Made by a program: the position numbers and the translations under genes. A stretch of DNA of 64,000 bases, taken from NCBI RefSeq assembly GCF_910592395.1, contig NC_088309.1, forward strand, positions 28,212,599 to 28,276,598, written 5' to 3'. This stretch comes from Lineus longissimus. Taxonomy: Eukaryota > Nemertea > Pilidiophora > Heteronemertea > Lineidae. The notes below the pieces were generated by a model, which saw only the letters and a list, made by a program, of their open reading frames with translations, had not been told where the DNA came from and did not search any database. Positions 42,201-54,174 of this stretch are shown here, piece after piece. Each line of letters opens with the position of its first letter. Within the stretch, counting starts at the first letter, position 1.

Positions 42201-45200
42201 GACAGCCCTAGTCTAAATGACAATTGCTGTGAAGGGTTGACAAAAACTTCTGTGATGGCCTTCATGCCCTGATTTAGTCACAAGCTTCTGGGCCTATCCT
42301 GAAGACCCAGGACCTTCTAAGCCACAAGAAGATTCACATCAAATATTTAACGTTATTTCATATTCCAATCGTCTCCACCCTTTATGATGGTATAGGAATT
42401 TTACACAATACCTGAGGCGTCAAATATCTAGGACTGTTTTGTTTACTAGCGCCCACGGCAGATAATACATTTGAATACGGGAAAACGTGATTAAAAATAT
42501 GGCAAAACTGACAGTGCATTTTCGGTTTCTTTCATTTGAATTAAATACGGTGATCACAAAAAACTTCAATTTTGTCTCAGCAATAAAATGGGCGGCAAAT
42601 CAATTTAGCGCAGTATGATAGGTAAGCAGTTTACTTGATACAAAAGAATACATTGTTTATTGATATCAGGCTTTGGAAAACACCAGATGAACTTTTATAA
42701 TGCAAGTTCTGAACTATGATGATGTTACATGAAACAGTTTTCAGTTACATGTTTTTTATGAAATACCAGGCAGGCAATAGGCCTAAAATCCTGCTGGTTT
42801 CCTCCTACGTATCAATAGGGTTCGTAGAGTTTATAATGTTCTCTAATAATGCTCCTTTGCTCTACACACAATGTGAGTACTTCGCTGGCATCCCATTTTC
42901 TTTCCTCCTCCCAGAGTAGACCACTAATAGGATCATATCATCACACAAACTTCAGCTCATTTTTTGCCTCCTTGAAGTCAGCAAATCATTTCTGGCTCCA
43001 TCAGGAGTGAATCACTTCCTTTTGATCTCGTCTTTGCAAGAAGCTTTTAACAACACTTCAAACATCAACGCCATCAGTTCATTCTTTTGACACCAGGCGA
43101 ACTTCTTTTCAGAGCCTGTCATTCTATCAAACCTATTTGAAGTTCATATTAAATTCAACTACAGAGCATTTTTTGAAGACTTTAGTTCAACGATATCAAG
43201 CAAAGAACATTTAATGTTTCCCCCTGTGACTGACTGGTTTTGAACACTAAAGCAATGAGAAACCCACTATTTTATCAAAGCTCACATAAAACAGAGACAA
43301 CTTCTGGTGTGAACAGCATCAAATCAGGATCAACGTACGTGGCAAGATTTGCAAAGGATCCTGTCAGACCCCTGAACTGCTCAGTAAAAACATCATGAAC
43401 CCACACCTTACTGGAGGGTGCTGCCATCTGGCATCAGTATAAGAACCAGGATCACGAGCCTATCACACCGTCTGTCATGGTTTTGTCAGATGTACAGAAA
43501 CCTGGAGCAAACCTTACTCCTAGGCTTAATACCTCTGAATCCTTAGGCTTTTCTAAAAGATTGCGAAATGAAGTGAAGGCAAGGATCGCAGGGTGGAAGG
43601 GGGTGTCGGCATATACTTCTGCGCCATTAGCGACAGCAATGGCGATCAGACGAAAAAGACACATCGAATTCGAAAACCACGATCACACACCTGACAGACA
43701 GGTTTACAACTGCTCTAACCATAAAATTTATCGCCATAAACCATCACTTCGGCAAACAACAGACGATAGATTTTTATATCTTACCAAAATTGTGCAGAAG
43801 ATGGACAAGGATCTCGACTCGTACAATACGCACTAACGGCGGTTGAATAAATTACTATGTCAGATTTAAGGTGACACCACCGGAAGGTGAGTGAACTGCC
43901 TACACCGCATGCGCGGTATACGGCTTTTATACACGTAACCTAAATAGTTGGTCGACCGTTTTTTTACGAGCAGTTACCGCTGTAGTTGGTCAATACAATA
44001 TAAAATGGCAATAAAATGTATGTAAACAATTCACTTTTTTCAAATGTGGCCTAGAAATTCCATGAATTTTGAATATTATCGTAGGTTGTAAAGGTTGGTG
44101 AAATGTTCCAGATTTATTATGTCCTTATAAGTTAAATGGCCAGATAAATCAAATCCTGAGTATGAAATAGGTGTCAAATATCTTCATAAATCGACAATTT
44201 TGATCCAACACTCTGAATTTGATGGCAGCTGGGGCAGTGAAAACAACTAGTCTAATAACACAGTCAGAATTGAAGAAAAAAATGGTCGGCATGATCAAGG
44301 CTGGAATGCCTACAGGTGGCTGATTGGTTAAAAAAATGTTGTGTTCATATCATGTGTTGTGGGTAACCTAGTTTCAACTTGATTCACCTATTTGAAACTT
44401 TCAATTCGATGGATAGGATTAGGAATTTCAGGCGTTTTGGCACACTGAAGGAGGGTGTGTGATTTCTCTCTTTCTCTCCATGGTAGAAGGATGAAGTTAA
44501 ACATCACATCACCTTGACAAATCAAGGTCGCTGGTCACTTCATGATGTGTCACTCTGATGACCTATCTGACCTGACAACTTCAGAGATTCTGCCCAAGCC
44601 TGTGCAACATTACACCAGAGCAGACTTGGTTAAACTTTCACTCAACAGAAAACAATCTATCGCATCCTGGATCCTTTTTCTTTGTCTAAAATGGTAATCA
44701 AGTGCATCAATTACTCCAATACCCTGAATGACCGCCGAAAAAATGATTCGCCATAAAAACATTTATCAATTTCATACATCTGTCACAAGTGACTTTTAAC
44801 CCTGGCAAATGTTTCCACGAAAGCAAACAAATCAGTGAATTCTGTCAGCATGAAATTGTCTATCTATTCATGTTCAGATGAAATGAGCATGCAATAATGA
44901 CATGTGAATCAGGAGTGTCTCGCTGGCTGATATCACTGAGGAGGATGAGGCGCTATTGACAGAAGCTATCAGAAACATTAACCCTCTAGTATTGAAAATT
45001 TATCAACCAAAGGATTGGTGATCTCTGCAAACTGGACTTGACCACAACTCAACTACCAGGGTCAATTGATATCCATTTCTGAACTGCCTTGGAAGATCAA
45101 GGGATTCTATCAAATGGTGACCTTTGGTGGCATACTACCAGGAAGTTGATGGTCAGACTACTTTCAACAAGAATTCATTCATTTACTCTTGCTTTCAGGC

Positions 45201-48200
45201 ATAGGTCTGTAGCCTGGAACAGGATGTTTCACTGAAATCCTGTTGAGAGATTTGGTAAGTGGGATTGACCACGCCAAATAAGCCTTGCAACTACAGTGGA
45301 CCCCAGTTAAGAGCAAACACCTCTCTATTAGGGACCCTTTTCAGTCCTGACGTAAGGGTGTTCTCAACAGAGAAGGTCTACTGTAGTTCAACTGAATTGG
45401 TTAGAAACTAGTAGTAGTGGTGCCATCTGCCTTGAGTTAGAGACACTACAGAATTTTAGAAATTGATGAGCACCTAGAATAAACTGACATTTCAATATGT
45501 CATTTTTAGTTTGATGATTGATATGCTGCACAAGGCCGGGTTCACCAACAACCCAACTTACCTTTCACATGAAGTAATGGCACTGCACAGTAGCCATGTT
45601 ATATTGACCAAGAAACCAGATACCCCCAGTGTCGGATGGGGTGCGACACTTCCCTCTTCATATCAGGGAACGCATGTAAACAGACAAGACATGTGACACG
45701 AAATTGAACACGAAATCAAACGTGTACTCACCGCCCATGTATGAAGCAATATTGCTCACGATGTGATTCTCACCAACACGCTGCGATGCGACGACGTCTG
45801 GCAACTTGCCAGCTAATTCCTAATAGACAAAATGCTGAGACCAATACATTGTAAGCTCATGCACTATTGATTTTTACTGGTTATATCCTGAGACTCATGA
45901 AAGCAGTCATGGAGATAGCGTAGTGCATGCCATAGTAACCTCCGACCTTTCCCGTAAACATGCTCGAGTGTACGCGGCAAACATGTCTGAATGACCGTGT
46001 CAGTGCGTGCCGGCGTGGACTCCTGTGTCCAGGCTGTGCATGGCTACCACAGGACATGTGACAGAACGCACTGGTGTGTCGGTATTGTTCCCTCGACTCC
46101 TTTATGATTGTCCTGTGGACTATAATTAGGAACAATGCCACCATAGACAATAGCGCCGTATCAATTTTTAGCTGCAGCCAGTAAAAGCTGATGAATGGGT
46201 GCATGTCCCATATCGTTCAGGTTCTCAAACGGTTATCATCCGTCCGCAGGAGCGATGTAGAGAGCACTTTTCGCCAAGGGGTCACCTGCTCAAAACAAGC
46301 AGACCTCAACATCACAATAATATTTGAAATTTATATGTCCTACTCTTGGTATAATAACCACAATAGTTGTTGAAAACAAGCTGAGAGGGGCCTGACCTGC
46401 TTGTGAACAATAACTTGGCTACCTTGCTGTTACCTGACAATGAATGCTTACTGGCCAACTTGACATGAATGCTCAACAAGGAATGTCACCATAGGTGCCT
46501 TAATGTTTGTATAGGCAGTAATCAAACAACATAGACAGGAAAATAAGCCCAACTTTATGATGCTCAATATCACCAATAAAGGTAACAATGACAATGATTT
46601 GTCAATGATCCCCCCCCCCCCCACACACACACACCGATAAACCACAGGCCAATTGATAGTGGAGAATGCCTCAGGGCCAGGACTGACCTGGGATTTGCCA
46701 TGGAAGATTAGCAACAAATGGCATCAAACTAACTTGTTAAAAAGCAATCCATAGACTTCACCCATCAATCATCGCATATATGAGCAACAAAACATAACAT
46801 AGTTTTTTACTCAGCTGGATCATAGATGTACGCAGGATGGCGGGATCAATGAGCAAATTCAACCTGACGTGCACTCCACATGTCAACAGACAAGTGCGCA
46901 GCAGCTCTGAAAATAAGCTGCCAGAAATAAAGTTGCCAAGCTTAGTACAAAATGACAATCCGGTTTTCTTAAACTGCCTTGACACCAAATATAGAAATGG
47001 CGTTTTTGAACACCACTCCTAAAACTTGTTCATGAGATTTGAGAGGAACACAAAGAACCTGGCAAGTCAACACAATACGTCAACTCAACAGAGTTTGGGG
47101 CTATTGTTGGCAAATACAGGGATGTTTGTGAAACTCCTTTGTCCAGAAATAGCAGAATTGTTGTAACTTACCGTCTGCAGAGACCAGCAGCCGTGTCATG
47201 ACACCACCAGCAAATTCCACTTACGATTCCGACCCGTCCAGATATAACATACTAGCATGCCAACTCTGAAGTCACCACTAATGTGATTACATACTCTGCC
47301 CAGTGATGGCGTTGCCTCACCTCGCGCGCTAACATACACGTTCAAACAAATCAAGGCGAGGGGGCATAAACACATTCAGCTGCTGTCAGACCCGGCAACA
47401 ATAGACTCCAGCTGGTTGCCTACAAATTTAGATCTGACCAGCTGAATGGGTCTTCATTTGTCCCAACCCTAACAGAGGGGCACACCGGTGCTACCTATGT
47501 GCAGACACACGTCTTTATTTGCATCAAACACAGGGTTGGGAAGTTTCTCTTGGGTAGAATTAGAATGACTGGCTACAAAAAACACACACTGCCAAGGGTG
47601 TTGGTTTGAAACATTTAGAGAAGTAAAGATGCCCGCTATAAGACAATCAAGTATTGAAAATGACATAGCCATCACAAGTTCAAGGAGTCTAACCACATCA
47701 CCATCATGCAACCAGTCTTTCACACAAGCAACAGAGGACACAGACCATTACACTTCAGATTGGAGCATTCAAGCTGATTCCTCTGATCCGAGGCTTTGAC
47801 TCCACCTTATAAGCCATTCGGCCATCTTGTAGCCATATAAATGTCATACTTGTGAAATAGTGATGGATTTTACATCAATTGCTTTACACGGCTGACGTTA
47901 TTGAAGTGTAAGCGATACATTTAGTAAGGGAATGAGGAAAGACCTTGGGGACAAGGCACAATTGATAAAACTGTGTTATTCAAAAGGCGTGAGTGTGGCG
48001 AGATATATCACAATGGCAGGAGATTGCCACAGTTGTTGGGGCGTCAATTGTCATGTTGCTTTTGACGTTTGATAAAGAATGGGATGGTCTTTGTCCGAGG
48101 AAAAATCAAATCTAACAAACATTTTTCAAAAAATTGATTTCACCAGAGTCAGCTTGCTTTTCAGTAGCAGCAACTAAGGTGTTAGAGTGCAGAGGTGACT

Positions 48201-51200
48201 ATATCAGTTTCAACCATGTCCAATGGTTAACTGTCTGTTGAGAGTTAGCATCCATGCTAATTCAGAGTGTATGCTCCCTCACATATGCCCCACAATGTAT
48301 TGCTCTTGTTCTTGAATGCTTGAACCACGCCGCTTAAATCATCATTTCTGACACAACAGCCTCTCGATGTGGAGAAAAATCAATGGAACGTCTTGATATT
48401 TTGATTACATATGACATGAGCCTGCCAACACAGACAGCCAGGGTATGTGCACTTGTTACAACAGCTAGAGACTCAAAACGGAAATGAAATGACAATTTCT
48501 ATTTGTGGAACTGCACAAGGCACAATCGAGGATAGTGGAAGACGGCAGCATACAACACTGGCCACGTGAAATAAACGTATCCAATAGATGCTGAAAGAAG
48601 ACAGCTAGTGAACGAAGGCCCACAACTATATCTGTAGTTCCATGTAGTTTATACCATGGAATGGAACCCTCATGCATGTATTACAGGCAAAAGAAGGAGA
48701 CCATTGCACAAGTCACCTCTAACTACCTTCTCCAGGGAAGGCATGAATCAAGCCCAGGCTTTTGGATCGGTTAAAAAAAACATTCAAAAAGTGTATTGTT
48801 GGAATGACACAAAGGCCTTTAATGCTGCACACAGAGTATCAGCCCTACTTGTTAGCACTGATTTCCCATTTTCCCCTCTGGCCAATCGAAACCACTGTTC
48901 CAGAAACAGAAGGTACACTAATATTGCGTGATTCATCCACAGACAACTCGTTAAAAACTCTCGAGCCAGTTTAACCAAACAGATTCTCTGGTCTGTATAA
49001 CTTCTCTGAAGCTTCTCCCTGACTGAGAGTATGAGACACTCCAAGAAAATCAACGCCGACAGCAACATGTCTCACGTTTGGCACATCTTACATGGTCGAA
49101 CAACAAAAATCAATTTGCATTAGGAGTCAAGATATTCCCAGGGTATGTGAGTGCTGCCGATGTCTACTGATATCACTATCAGTCAGCAAGTCGGCTCATG
49201 GAGTAGGCGAGGTAGACATTCATTTATTGTGACTACAAGATACACAACAAGATCAATGAGGGGAACATGCGCTACACGAAGATATCAATGATCAGAGGAC
49301 GATGGGAAGAAAGTGACGAAGAAGTAAATGGCATTACAAATGCTTGAGCAGGAGGCAGGAGTAAATTCAAGTAGTCGTTTGGGCCGTCAGCGTGGTGCAG
49401 TGGTAATGATATTCAAAATGAACATCAGCGCCCGTCACCTCAGCAGTCGTGGACCTATTCAATACCTATTCCATGTATTCACTGATGAGAGGGCAACTCT
49501 CTCTGACAGCATAGGTTGTCTACGGGACATAAGTTTGTATCATACATTACAATACAAACCACCATATATTGTTGATAGAGCTAGAAATGTCCAATACTTG
49601 ATGCTTTGGCAACTTGTTTGAAACATTCCCCATTAACTGGCATTATATAACTTGATCATGTACTTACGTTTATCCTGAGCGACTTCTTTTGTTGAATGAT
49701 CAAAAAGTGTGACCAAAAACAGTTACACAAAGAAGGGTTCAATGTTTTCACCCCTGTGTTTATGAGTTCATAAGGTCAGGGAGATTATGTCGCGAATTGG
49801 GGGTGTATCATATTACTTCCAGCAGATCAAACAACCCTTGCCCCCAGTAAGCTCAGGTGCAGAAAAGTTAATCGTACTTATTTAGAATAAATGGTGCAAT
49901 AACACACCGCAAGGGTTCACAGGGCTGCGGGGCAGACGACTTATTAGGGCCCAAATATAGCCACAGGGACTTGACTCGGGTCTTCTCCCAGTGGCCTGTG
50001 CTGCAGCTGTTGAAGAGAGGAGTATGAGGACAATGTGAGGGTGCAACCCCTAGCTCTCATCAACTCAATGATATCCTTTTGAAGGTGGTTTCAGGCTGAG
50101 AGGAATCAGACTTGATCACAGCACCAAGACTTTTCCTTTGGACAAGGAGAGGAAGCGGCCTCACTTTATAGCAATAATGTTACAACATCAGCTTGGCCCG
50201 AACTTGACCTATTGAATTCTATGCTTTTTTAAACAGCTTTCCAGGTAATGATCAAGGTTGTTACATGAAATTAGGGCAACAAGTCAAACCAGATAGGTAA
50301 AGTAAAAAGTACCGGTACACGCATATAGCCACTGACTAGTTTTGGACAAATTCAAGAAACAGCTCTGAATATACAAACAAGGACTCTGAACCAGAAGTAC
50401 AAGAGTGACAAGACATGCAAGAACCAATCTGGACATGCAGTATGCAGCCAGTTGCCAAGTGATCATTGGTCTCCTCCAGATCCTTAAGAGCAAATTGTTT
50501 TTACTGAGATGGCTATTGACCCAACAGGTTGCAGATAAGAAGTGCAATACAGGCTGATAGCTTTGCTTGTTAGATTCCATCTCTGGCCTCGTTGAGCTGA
50601 TGGAATCCTAGTGCCTTCCAAGTTGCTACAGATCTAAAGCTAAGCTGCATAAAACCATTCCAAGTTATCTTTAAGAATACTTTGCCTACATTGACGTACC
50701 TTCGTTAATGGTAGCATCTTTCATTTCTGCGCAGCCTGCTTGTTAGCTTTGCACCTGGGCACATGCTGAGCATTCCTTTGATACAGGATATCCACTCTAG
50801 CAAGTATGACTAACATTCACCCCACATCAGAGAAATGGAATTTTGTTTGTCTGCGAACAACTCAAAAGTTATCACTCACTGCACCTTAAATTTGTATGTG
50901 CCGAACATGCTAAGAACATGCTAACACTAGGGTTACACATGATAGCAGCAACTCCTGGGTGGACTTGAGTTTACCTAGTGCTATTAAGATGCTTTTCCTG
51001 TTTATTTACACCTTCTGATAAATAACAACTAGACTAAATACCCAATAGATACCAATATCTCCCTGGTCATTACATTCTCACCCTCATCATCATAACTCCC
51101 TTGAAAATGTGGAATATACTGATTTTAAGGGGGGCCAAAACCTTGGTGGTAAGATGTAGTTATTATTGAGAGAGATTCCACTGAATTTTTACTCTCAAGG

Positions 51201-54142
51201 TGGTGGGCTCGAATCCCTTCGGTTGGATTGCTTCAGCAGGTCGGCAATTCTTTGACAATGACGGCTCAATAATTGACAATGCTGGACAAATTCATTCATG
51301 AAGTACATGAACTCAACAACAAATACAAAAGCAGCCAATGATAATGTAATAAAATGCATGAGTACAGGCTACAGCATACTCTGGCGGTACACTCTCCATG
51401 ATTAGCATGACACAGCAGCACTACTATCAATATTTGATAAGACCTATTCATATGCTTGGAGAGTGGAAAGCCAATAAATGGCCAGGAACCACTTGAAAAA
51501 CGGCACTTCACAATGACCAATCTGAATTCACGAATAAATGAATGCACTCAACCATGAAATGTTGATCAATTTTCCGCCTTCGAATTCACCCAGAAGGTGA
51601 CCTCTAGTGGTGGGTCAAGCGGCCCCTCTGATGTTCTGACAGCCAAGAATGATGTCGGAACACTCGAGTGGCCAGCAGTAGAAAGCACTCAGGCAGAGTT
51701 ATGAACCTGGACAGACGCCTCGATAGGACAGCATTCAAAAACAATAAGGAAGAATGACATTTTCTACAACTTGGTAGCAACTTCCTTATGAGGAGAGGCA
51801 CCTACTTAGATCACAGGGTCATGGAAACTTCATCACCACAGAATTCAGTTGCATTCCACTTGACAGATCTAAAACAAGATCTGAATTTAGGACGCGGGAC
51901 ACAGAAGAACTTGTAAAAGCAGGAACTTGATGATGAACGGGGCACCTCATTGGTTGAGCACATATCAAATAGCTGACCTATCAAATGGCCAATGCACATT
52001 GGTGGCTAAAAAACCAGGAACCCCATGATCAGACAAACTGAACATGCTGAAGACTATAGGCCTTTTTACACGGTGCTGGTTCAAGACAACCCTCCTGAAC
52101 CGTCACGAGGCGTGTTCGGTTCAGGACGGTTCATTTCGCTTTTACACGGGGACGGTTCGACGATCTGGCCTCGATCCGGCTCCAGGCCGGTTCGTCACTA
52201 ACATCGTCAATTGGTGGCGCTGATCAATCCTGCTGGCGGTGGAGCTACGAAAATATCACAACAACAAATAATACAAAATGGTTTACGATGGCGCCGGTGA
52301 GATGCAGAGTTTTTGCTTTGTACACAGCATTTGTATGGAAAGAAAGCTCTTGCTCTCGATAAGTTGAAGATTTCACAGCAGTTTCTTTCCGCGGAAAATT
52401 TCATGCCAGGAACACGGCAGCTATTCCCGCGAATGACGTCACGCGAGTACCGTGTGCAAACCGGCTCGGAGCCGGTTCGCTTTTACACGCATAAATAAAC
52501 CCTCCTCCACCGGCCTACACCGGCCTGCACCGACCCGAGACCGGCGATCGGAACCCGCCTCGGACCAGGAGGGTTCAGGACGGTAGGTTCGCTTTTACAC
52601 GAGGGAAAATAAACCGGCTGGTACCTGAACTAGTCTCGATCCGGCTTGAACCCGCACCGTGTAAAAACGCCTTATGAAACATGACAAAATAATGATCCCC
52701 TATCATTGCGTATTGCCCCGTCTTGATTTCTTTCACAACCTGAGACATGAGAGTGGCCTTGAAAGGGGAGAACATGGTATTAGTCAACAGCGCCTGGGCA
52801 ATTATTGCACAAGCATCAAGGATCTTCAATAAGACTTCAACGAATGTCAGCGGCATAAAAACATGGATAAAAAGAAAACAAGTGATGCGATAGCAAATGA
52901 TACGGTGACATAGACACTGGTTCCTGACCATCAAGTAAACGGAAAATCTCTTTCAACTCACAACAATATCATATTACTAAGCATGAAACTTTGGCACCAT
53001 GTTATAAAAACTGTGTCAGCCAGGAGTATCCTGTAGACCATGGCCTCCCAGTTTCACCTTACAAATACAACGCCTCCCGGCAAAGGGGCTGCGTATTTGA
53101 ATGAAATGGCCAGGGCCATTGTGCTCACCTCATGTGGTGGAAAGATGGATAAAGAGCATGGTATTGTGTCATGTAGTGTTAGGTTTGATGTAGGTCCAAG
53201 CAATTACAATTTCCCCAAAATGGCCAATTTACAGTACATTCGACCTCTGTGACCTTGAAAAGTAGGTCAAATCAAAGAAGACCCGGGTGACTCATTGAAT
53301 GGTTGTTAGAATTAGATGTACCTATGATATAAAATTGGTGCCAATCGGGCAAGTCATTACTAGGAATATTAATGGCATTTTGAAGAATTTAGGATTTGGC
53401 CCCCTCCCTGGAGGCCAAACGGCAAATCAGATCGCACCAAACTTCGGTACCTAAGATCACCTGACCAAGGGGTACATGTGTACTTAATTTGTGATCAATA
53501 GTCATTGCAGTTAAGAAACGTGCCATAGTTACGGCCTGACGGTGAATTTACGCCATTTGACCTCTGTGACCTTGACAAGAAGGTCAAATTAAAAACCTGT
53601 GTGACATGTACTGTATGGTGGTTAGATGTACCCATGATATCAATTTGGTGGCAATCGGGCAAGAAGTTAAGGAATAATCACATTTTTAAGGTTTTTGGAT
53701 TTTGCCCCCTGGTGGTCAAGTGGTGAATCATATTGGACCAAACTTCGGTCCCTGAGATCACCTGACTAAGGGGTAAATGTGTACCAAATTTGGTATCAAT
53801 AGTCATTGCAGTTTAGAAACGTGCCATCGTTACATCCTAACGGCCAATTTACACCATTTGACCTCTGTGACCTTGAAAAGGAGGTCAAATCAAAAACCCG
53901 GAGGATATATGATGCACCTTTGCTAGAAGTACCTACCATATTTTTTTCAAAATTTCCCGACTATTATTAAGGGAGATATTGCATGTTTTCACTTTTAACG
54001 TTTGGCCCCCTGGTGGCCAAACCATGAAACGAATCGGACCGAAACTTGGTCTCCAAGGTGTCATTACATAAGGGTACATGTGTACCAAGTTTCAACTCAA
54101 TAGCTCTAACAGTTACGAAACGTGCCCTGCTAACGGACGACG

Positions 54143-54174
<32 letters not shown>

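Noticed and set aside
43477-43836. 119-codon + strand open frame in the ASH1L intron
   Set aside because: No family resemblance, no splice or promoter context; the complementary strand is equally open, as expected of chance.
49370-49470. tRNA-like GTGGTGCAGTGGTAATG (A-box-like) on the + strand
   Set aside because: No B box or cloverleaf follows; likely chance or a very old SINE fragment.
51195-51225. B-box-like GGGCTCGAATCCC on the + strand
   Set aside because: No A box at the proper distance upstream, so not supported as a tRNA or SINE.
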